64,000 bases of DNA. Origin: Bacteroidales bacterium CF. GTDB taxonomy: Bacteria; Bacteroidota; Bacteroidia; Bacteroidales; UBA932. Positions 1-8,065 of the stretch are shown here, one piece after another. Location: assembly GCA_000473305.1 (NCBI GenBank), contig CP006772.1, positions 372,001-436,000 of the forward strand, written 5' to 3'. A model generated the notes under the pieces. That model saw nothing but the letters and a program-made list of their open reading frames with translations. It ran no database searches and was not told the DNA's origin. How positions within the stretch are numbered: the first letter of the stretch is position 1; each line of letters begins with the position of its first letter. Made by a program: the position numbers and the translations under genes.

Positions 1-5
1 TTCAA

Positions 6-1136
6 TTAAAATAATTGCAAATCATGTGCCAAAACTTTGTTTTCATAGATAATTACATTCTCAAATTTCACTGAAATTTTCGAAGTCCCTTTAGGTACAT
101 TGAAAGAGATAGTGGAGAGTGCCGGAAGCACATATCTTTTTTTATTAAAGACTATTTTAAATGGAACTGATGAGCTGTTTGACATAGTGTAGAAGTCACT
201 CTTTTCGTTGCTGAATACCTTTTTTACACTCAGATACTCCTCTGTAAGCCATATTGCAATCTCCTCCCTTGTGGCAATATTGCCCTGGAAAAATGCCACT
301 GTCCTTCCGGCCTCGAGAGCCTCCCTTATTCCACTGATAGAGCGCTCTTTTGCAAGAACAAGGGTCATCGGCCTCAAAGTGCCGATCTTTTCAAGGTTGT
401 CCTGTTCAATTATTCCGTGAACATCAGTTGCAGCGATGATCGCCAATTTTTTGTCAATTGCCCATGCCATCGCTCTGGGATAGAATTCACTGCTGTTGTA
501 TACCTCAATACCTTTTATCAGCCCCTCTTTAAAGATATCCTCGACAAACGGATTGATCAGAGTAGAGTCGACAGCCCAGCCCGGGTGGTTCCAGATAATG
601 AATGCATCCTGTTTCCTGGCAGCAAGCAAAGACTCTTTTGCATCCTCCACTGCAATTGGATTTGCATCATTTATGAATAGGGCGTTGAAGTGCCCCCATG
701 TTTTAGGCTTGCGGGTGATTTCAGTTCCCTTGATAAGCATAAATCCTAATTTGTCTGCATCGGCCTTGGCTATATCGTAAGATGTGTTCAGGTCGGCATT
801 CAGATTATCCTTATGGGGTCTGTACTCTACATGATCTGTCATTGCAAAGCAGTCGAGACTCTGTTTCCAGGCTTCGAGAACCCTGAAAGTAGGCCAGACA
901 AGACCATCCGAAAACATTGTATGTACATGAAAATCGCACGAGATCACCTCAAAATCCTTGATTTTTGGAAGAGTCAGATTCTCCCTGTGACTTGTCATAT
1001 AGGCAGGGAAATCGACCTTGTTGGGATTCCATGATTCAGCAGAGGTGCGGTCAATTACCTCCTGCGCGTTTATGCTGCCTGATACAATAAGGGAAGCCAT
1101 GAGCAGCTGAAAAACTTTTTTGAAAGATCTGTTCAT
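6..1136 (-). CDS. Secreted PHP-domain phosphoesterase-like protein
   Basis: 376 residues with a cleavable signal peptide (about residues 1-24, ending SINAQ), so exported to the periplasm or beyond. A PHP (polymerase and histidinol phosphatase) metal-binding fold is shown by HVH at residues 70-72, TDH near 100-102, NHPGW near 183 and TDVHG near 240. These are the expected metal ligands for a phosphoesterase with two or three metal ions. The last 90 or so residues look like a beta-rich accessory domain. It lies 21 bases after the VanX-like gene and is probably the last gene of that operon. The substrate is unknown. The family assignment is firm; the catalytic role is inferred. Confidence 0.85.
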   Translation of the reverse strand: MNRSFKKVFQLLMASLIVSGSINAQEVIDRTSAESWNPNKVDFPAYMTSHRENLTLPKIKDFEVISCDFHVHTMFSDGLVWPTFRVLEAWKQSLDCFAMTDHVEYRPHKDNLNADLNTSYDIAKADADKLGFMLIKGTEITRKPKTWGHFNALFINDANPIAVEDAKESLLAARKQDAFIIWNHPGWAVDSTLINPFVEDIFKEGLIKGIEVYNSSEFYPRAMAWAIDKKLAIIAATDVHGIIEQDNLEKIGTLRPMTLVLAKERSISGIREALEAGRTVAFFQGNIATREEIAIWLTEEYLSVKKVFSNEKSDFYTMSNSSSVPFKIVFNKKRYVLPALSTISFNVPKGTSKISVKFENVIIYENKVLAHDLQLF

Positions 1137-1157
1137 TGTGAAATTTTAAGGATATGA

Positions 1158-1865
1158 TTATTTAATAGCGTCAAGTTCCTCGAAGGAGAGATTCATCAGT
1201 TTGTAATTGCCCCTCTGTTTGAGATTGTAATGCCACCATTCTGCATCGTAAAGGGTGAAACCATGGCTCAGCATGACATCTTTGAGGAGAGCTCTGTTGG
1301 CAAGAGATGTAGAGTCAAGGTCTGTGTATTTATGAGAAGCCAGGTCAGTGAAGCTGTCGAACTCTGTCGGCATTTTCAACTCAGCGCCACTTTCAAGATT
1401 TATGATTGAAAGATCCACTGCACAGCCTCTGTTATGAATTGACCCTTTCCAGGGGGCAGCGACAAATGTAGTGTCAGGGTATACTTTGTAGAAATAGAGT
1501 GTAGCTGCATAAGGCCTGTACGCATCATAAATCTTAAGACCAAGTCCCTTTTCTGCCAGAATCTGCTGTATTTTCAACAGTGAGTCAGCAGCAGGTTTCC
1601 TAAGGAAAGCCCGTGGTTGGGTGTAAATTTTTGTCTTGGTGAAATTGTTCGTGTCTGCATATCTGATGTCTAGTACAACCCCCGGGATGTACTTTTGAAG
1701 GTCAACTAGCACATTTGTGCTGTCAGCTTTTATACTTTCGATGTAAGCCTCTTTTGTGTCAACAATGTCCAGTTTGTATGGATTTTCCTTGACATTTTGC
1801 TTGCAGGAGATGCAGGCGGAGAGAAGAAGCAGGGCAACTCCAAAGATTTTAAATAGTTTCCTCAT
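1158..1865 (-). CDS. D-Ala-D-Ala dipeptidase, VanX/DdpX-like lipoprotein (M15D)
   Basis: 235 residues. The N-terminus has a lipobox (LSAC, Cys18), so the enzyme is probably anchored in a membrane on the periplasmic side. The M15D zinc motif is complete: SIHNRGCAVD gives His144 and Asp151, EWWH gives catalytic Glu209 and zinc ligand His212, and DAYRP gives the transition-state Arg117. The family hydrolyses D-alanyl-D-alanine. Without vanH/vanA neighbours and with a lipoprotein signal, a role in scavenging peptidoglycan-derived dipeptide is more likely than glycopeptide resistance. It lies 62 bases after the DAHP synthase gene and 21 before the PHP gene. Confidence 0.9.
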   Translation of the reverse strand: MRKLFKIFGVALLLLSACISCKQNVKENPYKLDIVDTKEAYIESIKADSTNVLVDLQKYIPGVVLDIRYADTNNFTKTKIYTQPRAFLRKPAADSLLKIQQILAEKGLGLKIYDAYRPYAATLYFYKVYPDTTFVAAPWKGSIHNRGCAVDLSIINLESGAELKMPTEFDSFTDLASHKYTDLDSTSLANRALLKDVMLSHGFTLYDAEWWHYNLKQRGNYKLMNLSFEELDAIK

Positions 1866-1927
1866 GCTGTCGGGTTTATTTGGTTGTGAATATCCGGTAA
1901 ATTTACAAAAAATCAGATACAGGCAAT

Positions 1928-2980
1928 CTAAACTTCCTCGCTGCTGTTTATTATTGTCAATTGTTGTCTCACCGACTCCTCATGCATCGCCTCCAGTATC
2001 CTTTTGATGAAATCGGGATCCAGTTGTAGTGATTCAGCACAAGACACCTTCTGGGTTACCAGATGCTCGTAGCGTGTCGGCTGTAATATAGGGATATTGT
2101 TGCTTCTCTTGCATCGCCCTATCTCTCTGGCAACATGCATCCTTCTTGCAATCAATGTCAGAAGCCTGTCATCAATCTCATCAATCTCCCTTCGAAGCTC
2201 CTGCAATAATCCCGGGGTTCCTTCATAATCACGGATTACAATGGAAGAGAGTATATTCTTTAATTCTGAAGGTGTGACTTGTTGCTCCTTGTCGCTCAGT
2301 GCAGATTTAGGATCTATGTGGGACTCTATCATCAGCCCGTCAAAGCCCAGATCCATAGATTGCTGGGCAATCTGAAGTATAAGATCGCGCCTTCCTGCTA
2401 TATGGCTTGGGTCGCACAACATGGGAACTTCAGGAAGCCTCCTTTTTAGTTCAATAGGAATGTACCAATGAGGAATATTCCTGAAAAGTCCTCTCTCATA
2501 TGTGCTGAATCCCCTGTGAACTGCATATATGCGGCTTATTCCACTGTTTTGCAACCGCTCGATTGCTCCTATCCACAGATCCACATCGGGATTAACGGGA
2601 TTCTTGACAAGTACCGCTATGTCACAACCCTTTAATGTATCGGCTATCTCCTGTACGGCAAACGGGTTTGCGGTTGTTCTCGCGCCAATCCAGAGAATAT
2701 CGATGCCGGCCTTGAGAGAGGCTTTGACGTGAGAAGCGTTGGCCACCTCCACACAGGTGAGCATCCCGGTCTCTCTTTTGACCCGCGATAACCATTGCAG
2801 TCCGGCAGCACCTACCCCCTCGAACGATCCCGGTTTGGTGCGCGGTTTCCAGAGGCCGGCCCTGAAAACCTTAATCCCGATCTCCTTAATCCCCAGAGCT
2901 GTCGATAATACCTGCTCCTCGCTCTCTGCACTGCAAGGGCCGGCTATTACAAAAGGTCTTTCGGGATTTATGAGCTCCAT
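1928..2980 (-). CDS. Bifunctional 3-deoxy-7-phosphoheptulonate synthase / chorismate mutase
   Basis: 350 residues. Residues 1-245 are a class I-beta (KDO8P-like) DAHP synthase: AGPCSAES near residue 13, FRAGLWKPRTKP near 40, and DPSHIAGRR near 190. This domain condenses phosphoenolpyruvate and erythrose 4-phosphate, the first step of the shikimate pathway. Residues 255-345 are an AroQ-type all-helical chorismate mutase (LRREIDEIDDRLLTLIARR, then GRCKR), making prephenate for Phe/Tyr. In such fusions the mutase domain commonly serves as the feedback-sensing module. The order synthase then mutase is the usual Bacteroidetes arrangement, opposite to that of Bacillus. It starts 2 bases after the nitroreductase stop. 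Confidence 0.95.
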   Translation of the reverse strand: MELINPERPFVIAGPCSAESEEQVLSTALGIKEIGIKVFRAGLWKPRTKPGSFEGVGAAGLQWLSRVKRETGMLTCVEVANASHVKASLKAGIDILWIGARTTANPFAVQEIADTLKGCDIAVLVKNPVNPDVDLWIGAIERLQNSGISRIYAVHRGFSTYERGLFRNIPHWYIPIELKRRLPEVPMLCDPSHIAGRRDLILQIAQQSMDLGFDGLMIESHIDPKSALSDKEQQVTPSELKNILSSIVIRDYEGTPGLLQELRREIDEIDDRLLTLIARRMHVAREIGRCKRSNNIPILQPTRYEHLVTQKVSCAESLQLDPDFIKRILEAMHEESVRQQLTIINSSEEV

Positions 2981-2982
2981 TT

Positions 2983-3549
2983 TTATTTAATCTTGTAAAT
3001 CAGCTCGTCAAGCGTTCTCTTTGGGACATGGTGGTTCTGGTTTTCGTCCCTCCAATACTTTATGTCGCCATCCTTGATATCGTCAACTATCACGTTCTCT
3101 TTAGGCCTACCAAGTGCAATTACCATAATAGGTTCCAGGTTTTCGGGGAGTTTCAGCAGTTCCGCGAGAGCCTCTTTTTTGAATGAGGCAATCATACACC
3201 CTCCAAATCCCAGATCGACGGCTTGTAAAAGTATGCTTTGCGCAAAGATTCCGTTATCGCAGGAGTAGGTTGAAGTGATGCTTTTGTCATGAAGCAGTAT
3301 GATGTAGGCTGAAGGCCTCTCACCCTCCTCCGGTCCGTTCCACTCTTTCAGATATCCTGCCCAGGCAAGGTTTGGGAATATCAAGCCGTTCATCTTTCTG
3401 TCGTTTGACATATAGAATTTGATCGGCTGTGCATTCCTGGAAGACGGGGAGAGTCTGGCAGCATCGACCATTTTGATAAGTTCTGACTCGCTGATCTCAG
3501 CATCCTGATAGAACCTTCTGTAACTTCTGTTTTTGGCAAAGGGTATCAT
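2983..3549 (-). CDS. Nitroreductase-family FMN oxidoreductase
   Basis: 188 residues of the nitroreductase fold. RSYRRF near the N-terminus and ARLSPSSRNAQP near residue 35 form the FMN-phosphate site; GFGGCMIASF near 115 and ALGRPKE near 148 are the second conserved blocks. The short length is typical of the compact NfsA/FrxA-like branch, which acts as a cytoplasmic homodimer using NAD(P)H. The physiological substrate cannot be read from sequence. It sits between the HAD phosphatase gene (28-base gap) and the aromatic biosynthesis gene (2-base gap), which suggests one transcript. Confidence 0.88.
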   Translation of the reverse strand: MIPFAKNRSYRRFYQDAEISESELIKMVDAARLSPSSRNAQPIKFYMSNDRKMNGLIFPNLAWAGYLKEWNGPEEGERPSAYIILLHDKSITSTYSCDNGIFAQSILLQAVDLGFGGCMIASFKKEALAELLKLPENLEPIMVIALGRPKENVIVDDIKDGDIKYWRDENQNHHVPKRTLDELIYKIK

Positions 3550-3577
3550 TGTGTCGTCTGTATTGATTAATGTCTGT

Positions 3578-4273
3578 TTAAAATATTGAAAGCAACTCGG
3601 AGAGGTTGCCGGCCTTGATAAGTCTCGGATGTTCCCTCTCCTCGGTTATCTCATGTGCCCATATAATGTCAGAAGGGATATAGACCGCCCAGCCACCCAG
3701 TTCGAGTATCGGAAGAATGTCCGACTTGAAAGAGTTCCCAATCATCACCATTTCATGAGGTTCCACGTCGTGCTCCTTGATCAGCTTGCTGTATGTGCCC
3801 TTATCCTTCTCACTCATGATCTCTATTGAGTTGAAATATCTTCCCAGCCCTGAACGTTCAATCTTCGACTCCTGCTCCAGCAGGTCTCCTTTTGTGAATA
3901 GAGAGAGCGGGTATTTTGACGATAGTGAGCTCAGTACATGTTCGGTGTCAGGGTAGAGTTCCAGCTTCTGGCCTATAGTATCCTTCCCTATCTCTATTAG
4001 CTGAAGTATCTCTTTGTTTGTAAGGGTTCCATTACTTATTTCAATTCCGCACTCAACGAGTGATATTATAAAAGGTTTGGAGCCGTAACCCAACAACGGG
4101 AGGTTCCGTTTCTCAACCGCCAGCAGCTTTGAGTTGGCCTCCTCTGGAGAGCAGAATCTCTCCATCATTTTCCCGAATCTCTGTTCAGCCCTTCTGTAGT
4201 TCTTCTCGTTAGCCCACAGGGTGTCATCCGCATCGAAGGCAATCAACTTTATTTTGTCTTTCAGCATATTCAA
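3578..4273 (-). CDS. HAD-superfamily hydrolase (phosphoglycolate-phosphatase-like)
   Basis: 231 residues. Motif I is FDADDTLW with nucleophile Asp14 and acid/base Asp16. Motif II is SLFTKGD, motif III a lysine in SEKDKGTY, and motif IV is MIGNSFKSD. A helical C1-type cap lies between motifs I and II. The protein therefore is a cytoplasmic phosphatase acting on a small phosphorylated metabolite, substrate unknown. First gene of the five-gene minus-strand block that ends with the PHP gene; a TATCTTTG box lies just upstream. The start could also be the ATG two codons further in. Confidence 0.85.
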   Translation of the reverse strand: MNMLKDKIKLIAFDADDTLWANEKNYRRAEQRFGKMMERFCSPEEANSKLLAVEKRNLPLLGYGSKPFIISLVECGIEISNGTLTNKEILQLIEIGKDTIGQKLELYPDTEHVLSSLSSKYPLSLFTKGDLLEQESKIERSGLGRYFNSIEIMSEKDKGTYSKLIKEHDVEPHEMVMIGNSFKSDILPILELGGWAVYIPSDIIWAHEITEEREHPRLIKAGNLSELLSIF

Positions 4274-4285
4274 AAATTATCGACG

Positions 4286-4293
4286 CAAAGATA
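4286..4293 (-). promoter_or_regulatory. Promoter -7 box (TATCTTTG) for the HAD-nitroreductase-aromatic operon
   Basis: On the minus strand this reads TATCTTTG, the Bacteroidetes sigma-ABfr -7 element TAnnTTTG, 12 bases before the HAD start codon. No clear TTTG -33 element is visible at the usual spacing. Confidence 0.5.
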
Positions 4294-4333
4294 CAAGAAA
4301 AAAGGATGCCCGATATTTATTCCGGGCATCCTT
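4294..4333 (-). terminator. Rho-independent terminator after the peptide transporter
   Basis: An 11-bp perfect stem (AAGGATGCCCG and its complement, 4302-4312 with 4323-4333) is followed on the minus strand by a T-rich run. It separates the transporter gene from the HAD gene. Confidence 0.85.
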
Positions 4334-4354
4334 AGACTTTAAAATTTCAGATGA

Positions 4355-5962
4355 CTATTTTGCTACTCGCTCAAGCCATTTGACCATTGAGAGCATTGCA
4401 AGCATTGAGAGTCCGCAAGCTATTGCAAATACCATCCAGCATGTCCACAGTGGAACGGATGTGTAGAGGATACCTCCGATGAAGAGAAGCAGGTTTCCTA
4501 CAGCAGTTGCAGCCAGCCAAGCTCCCTGCATCAATCCCTGAAGATGAGGAGGAGCCACTTTCGATACAAAAGAGAGTCCAAGTGGTGATATGAAGAGCTC
4601 TGCGCATGTCAGTATGAAATACATTCCAACCATAACCCAAGGGGTGAGCTTCATTGCATCCATGTTGGCCGCAGACATTGTTGCAAGGGTTGATTTGTCA
4701 GGAAGAGCCATAGAAACTGTAAGCATGAAAATATATGCAAAAGCGGCTATACCCATTCCGATACCAATCTTCCTAGGAGTTGAAGGCTCTTTGCCTTTTT
4801 TCTTCAGGCTTCCGAAAAACCACATGATCACAGGAGTAAGTACCACTACGAAGAATGGGTTGACAGATTGGAATATCTCGGCACCTTTAATAGATGTAAA
4901 ACCGAGGTCAAAATTAATTACATCAAGGTTGATGTAGTCTCTGGCAAAATATGTCAATGAATAACCATTTTGGTGGAAAGAGAACCAGAAGAATATAACA
5001 ACTCCAAAAACAGCGAACAAAGCGTAAATCCTTTGTTTGATCTCGGTTGCAGCCATTGTAATCTCAGCTTTCTCAACCTTGCCGCCATTCTCTTTTGTAG
5101 CTTTATTTGCAGCAGTATCAGGGAATTTATTCTTGTTAGTCACATAAATGACCAAAGAGATCAATATCGCAAATATTGTTGCAAAGAATGCAAAGTGGAA
5201 TCCTTTGTTGAATACGTCCAGATATTGGTTGCTGAATGCTGTCAGGTCAGATACGGTATTTCCGTTAAGCATTACCTCAGAAGAGTAGGTCTGAAGGCTA
5301 GCCATCTGTTCTGTGTTCATAGCACCCGGATTTGCCAGGAATTTGTGGCATAGTTCAGGAAGCTGTGCGTTGTAGTCAAAGCCGTTGTGCTTCAACCACC
5401 AGTTTCTTACTGCAATAGCAATAAAAGGTGCAAAGAAACCACCGATATTTATAAACATGTAGAAAAGCTGGAATCCGGCATCTCTCATATCTTTCGGCTT
5501 ACCATTGCTGTCAAGTCCGTATTTGGCAATAATATAATCTTTGTACTCCTGTTTGTCATACATCTGTCCGACCAAAGCCTGGAGGTTACCCTTGAAAAGT
5601 CCGTTACCAAATGCAATAACCAGCAAACCGGCGCAAGTGAGGCCCAGGTATAGAGGAAGACTTGGTACAGGAGTCGGGGTAGGGATTGCAATGATAAAAT
5701 AGCCGACAGCCATTAAAATAAGTCCCCAGAGAATTGTCCTTTTGTAATTGCGGGTCCTGTCGGCAATCAAACCTCCTACAAGGGCAAGTACATAGATTGA
5801 AGCGTAAAACGCGGAGTAGATATAACCTGTCGTTGTTTCAGACAGACCAAATTTGGCCGAGATGAACAATGTCAGGATTGCCATCATGATGTAGAAGCCA
5901 AAGCGTTCTCCCATATTTGCGAGAGCCGCGGAGAGCAGTCCTTTCGGATGTGATTTAAACAT
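4355..5962 (-). CDS. POT/PTR2-family peptide:proton symporter (MFS)
   Basis: 535 residues with at least 12 hydrophobic segments. The N-terminal motif reads NMGERFGFY (residues 16-24), matching the ExxERFxYY proton/peptide motif of the POT family except that Asn replaces the first Glu. A GNGLFKGNLQALVGQMY block follows helix 4, and a central cytoplasmic region precedes FWFSFHQNGYSL. The family imports di- and tripeptides with protons across the inner membrane. Single-gene unit with its own terminator; the upstream region is shared with the divergent acyltransferase gene. The Glu to Asn change in the proton-coupling motif is worth noting but family membership is clear. Confidence 0.92.
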   Translation of the reverse strand: MFKSHPKGLLSAALANMGERFGFYIMMAILTLFISAKFGLSETTTGYIYSAFYASIYVLALVGGLIADRTRNYKRTILWGLILMAVGYFIIAIPTPTPVPSLPLYLGLTCAGLLVIAFGNGLFKGNLQALVGQMYDKQEYKDYIIAKYGLDSNGKPKDMRDAGFQLFYMFINIGGFFAPFIAIAVRNWWLKHNGFDYNAQLPELCHKFLANPGAMNTEQMASLQTYSSEVMLNGNTVSDLTAFSNQYLDVFNKGFHFAFFATIFAILISLVIYVTNKNKFPDTAANKATKENGGKVEKAEITMAATEIKQRIYALFAVFGVVIFFWFSFHQNGYSLTYFARDYINLDVINFDLGFTSIKGAEIFQSVNPFFVVVLTPVIMWFFGSLKKKGKEPSTPRKIGIGMGIAAFAYIFMLTVSMALPDKSTLATMSAANMDAMKLTPWVMVGMYFILTCAELFISPLGLSFVSKVAPPHLQGLMQGAWLAATAVGNLLLFIGGILYTSVPLWTCWMVFAIACGLSMLAMLSMVKWLERVAK

Positions 5963-6005
5963 AGAGTGTACTATTTAGATAAGTTAAAAATTCCTCACAA
6001 GTTTA

Positions 6006-6033
6006 CAAAAATACTAAAAAATGGATAACTTTG
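6006..6033. promoter_or_regulatory. Divergent promoter region (peptide transporter / acyltransferase)
   Basis: The 93-base gap between divergent genes contains a minus-strand TATTTTTG (6006-6013) and a plus-strand TAACTTTG (6026-6033), both fitting TAnnTTTG and pointing away from each other. The -33 elements are weak. Confidence 0.45.
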
Positions 6034-6055
6034 TTAAAAATGTAAACCAAGCCAG

Positions 6056-6931
6056 ATGTCTAAATTGCTTTTTTATCCGATTCTGCTATTTATTTATTTG
6101 TTTTCCCTCATCCCCAAAAAAGTTCATTACCTGTTTTCGGATATATCGGCCTGGTTGCTCAGAGATCTTTTCAAATATAGGGTGGATGTCGTGGTGACAA
6201 ACATAGCAAGGTCATTCCCCGAAAAAAAATATAAAGAAATAAAGGCCATAGTGAGGAAGTTTTATCTTAATTTTACAGATAACTTCTTTGAAATGCTTTG
6301 GTCTGTCTCAAAATCGGAGGATAAAATCAGGTCCGGTGTCACTGCGGAAAATTTAGATGTTCTCGCATCTGCCTTTAAACTAGGCGGTTCAGCCCTGATA
6401 GTGCTGGGCCATCAGGCAAATTGGGAAAGGATGCTTGCCATTGACATTTCACCAACCGGTTACCGGAACGAGGATATGAGGATGGTTTACAAGAAGATGA
6501 ACAGTAAACTCTCGGATCTTCTTATCCATTGGATAAGAGGAAGACGTTCGGCAGGCACGCTGGTAGAGATGAACGATATTGCAAGATATATGTTTAAACA
6601 TAAGGATGAGCAACTTTGCTATATTTTCATCGCGGATCAGGCCCCACTGCCGGGGTCGAAATATGTGACAACGTTTCTCAACCAGAAAACACGATTTTTC
6701 AGCGGTCCGGAGCAACTTTCGAGAAAGCTTGAGATGCCTGTGCTTTATCTCAATATTGAGAGAGTAGAAAGAGGAAAATACAGAGCCGGACTCACCTCCA
6801 TCACCGAGCATCCCTCTTCGTTGAATGACGGTGAGATATCGCAACTTTTTGCATCATTGCTGGAGGAGGGGATCATTAAGGCACCGTCGGACTGGCTTTG
6901 GACACACAGGCGTTGGAAAAGAGATAATTAG
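6056..6931 (+). CDS. Lipid A biosynthesis lysophospholipid acyltransferase (LpxL/HtrB family)
   Basis: 291 residues. An N-terminal hydrophobic helix (about 5-20) anchors it to the inner membrane. The acyltransferase H-x4-E/D motif is GHQANWE with His119 and Glu124. DQAPLPGSKYVTTFLN near residue 195 matches the second conserved block of the family (usually DQ..... F.G). These enzymes add a secondary acyl chain to lipid A from acyl-ACP. The C-terminus ends WLWTHRRWK, the typical LpxL signature. DUF4831 follows 26 bases downstream, possibly in the same transcript. Confidence 0.9.
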   Translation: MSKLLFYPILLFIYLFSLIPKKVHYLFSDISAWLLRDLFKYRVDVVVTNIARSFPEKKYKEIKAIVRKFYLNFTDNFFEMLWSVSKSEDKIRSGVTAENLDVLASAFKLGGSALIVLGHQANWERMLAIDISPTGYRNEDMRMVYKKMNSKLSDLLIHWIRGRRSAGTLVEMNDIARYMFKHKDEQLCYIFIADQAPLPGSKYVTTFLNQKTRFFSGPEQLSRKLEMPVLYLNIERVERGKYRAGLTSITEHPSSLNDGEISQLFASLLEEGIIKAPSDWLWTHRRWKRDN

Positions 6932-6957
6932 TGTATAATTTTAAAGTTACCTGAAAT

Positions 6958-8031
6958 ATGAACAATTTATTAAAATGCATTTTACTTACAGCATCTGTCA
7001 TAACAGCCGGAGAAGCTGTATCCCAGACAGTAAGACCGGATGAGAAGATTCCGCTTGGAGCTATTGTTTATTCTCTGCCAAGTACAACCATACATTTTGA
7101 TGTTGTAGCTGACCATGAGTCCTTTGTTGCGGGCCCCTATGCAAAATTTGCACAAAAATATCTCGGAGTGCAGGCAAGAGAGGAGAGTGCCGAGACATAT
7201 AAATTGAAATCAGTAGAGATGACCCCGTATATAGAGGCTGATTACTCCACTAACTATGCAGTCAATCTGGGCAATTCAAAAAACGCCTCGGCAAACTTCC
7301 TGGAGTTCATGAGCCAGGGGTTGATAGTTTGGTCTGATTCCTACGCCGGAAAGAACGAGAAGATGCGTTTCCAGAATGCAAAGAGGGATCTTGATTTCAA
7401 TCAGATACAGACAACACAGAATCTTACAAGCGAGAAGACCACACTTTATAAGACTGTCCAGACAGCCGGAGGCCTTGAGAGAGTTGCCGTGCAACAAAAC
7501 CAGGTCGTAGAAAAAAGCCTTGAAAGAAGGGCGGAGGAGACAGCTTCCTTGATTTTCAAGTTAAGGGCAAAACGTGTTGAGATTATTACCGGTGAAACCG
7601 ATGCGACTTTCAGCGGAGAGGCACTTAAGGCAGCGATAAGCGAGATAAACCGTCTGGAAAACGAATATATGACACTTTTCCTCGGAAAGAGTACAACAGA
7701 TACACAGAAAATGAGCTTTGACATAGTACCATCTCCGGACAATCAGAAACAGATATATATAGCTTTCAGAATATCAGAGACCCAAGGTTTGCTTCCAGCT
7801 ACAAATATTGCAGGAAGACCGGTTGTTCTGGAGCTTTCAAATGAGGATAAGGTTGCTCCGGCACCTAAGATGGAGCTTACCAATGCAAAAGGAAGAGTTA
7901 TATACAGAAGACCGGCAGCTATGGTGGCAAAAGTGCTTGACGGCCAGACAACCCTTATGCAGACAAGAATCCCGGTATATCAGCTGGGAACTTTGCTCTC
8001 TTTCCCTGTAGAGGTCGCTACAGCCAAATAG
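6958..8031 (+). CDS. DUF4831 family exported protein
   Basis: 357 residues with a signal peptide (about 1-22). The sequence IPLGAIVYSLPSTTIHFDV after the signal and the repeated YKTVQTAGGLERVAVQQNQVV and RAEETASLIFKLRAKR blocks match what I know of DUF4831, a Bacteroidetes-restricted family without known function. The conserved RxEExAxxIFxLRxxR stretch is helical, the flanks are beta-rich. It lies between the lipid A acyltransferase and PepD, both 26-34 bases away. Envelope function is inferred from the signal peptide alone. Confidence 0.8.
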   Translation: MNNLLKCILLTASVITAGEAVSQTVRPDEKIPLGAIVYSLPSTTIHFDVVADHESFVAGPYAKFAQKYLGVQAREESAETYKLKSVEMTPYIEADYSTNYAVNLGNSKNASANFLEFMSQGLIVWSDSYAGKNEKMRFQNAKRDLDFNQIQTTQNLTSEKTTLYKTVQTAGGLERVAVQQNQVVEKSLERRAEETASLIFKLRAKRVEIITGETDATFSGEALKAAISEINRLENEYMTLFLGKSTTDTQKMSFDIVPSPDNQKQIYIAFRISETQGLLPATNIAGRPVVLELSNEDKVAPAPKMELTNAKGRVIYRRPAAMVAKVLDGQTTLMQTRIPVYQLGTLLSFPVEVATAK

Positions 8032-8065
8032 TATTAATAATAAACATTTATAAATATTAACTGAA

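Noticed and set aside
1158-1865. VanX-like gene as part of a glycopeptide resistance cluster.
   Set aside because: No vanH, vanA or two-component system nearby; lipoprotein signal fits peptide salvage.
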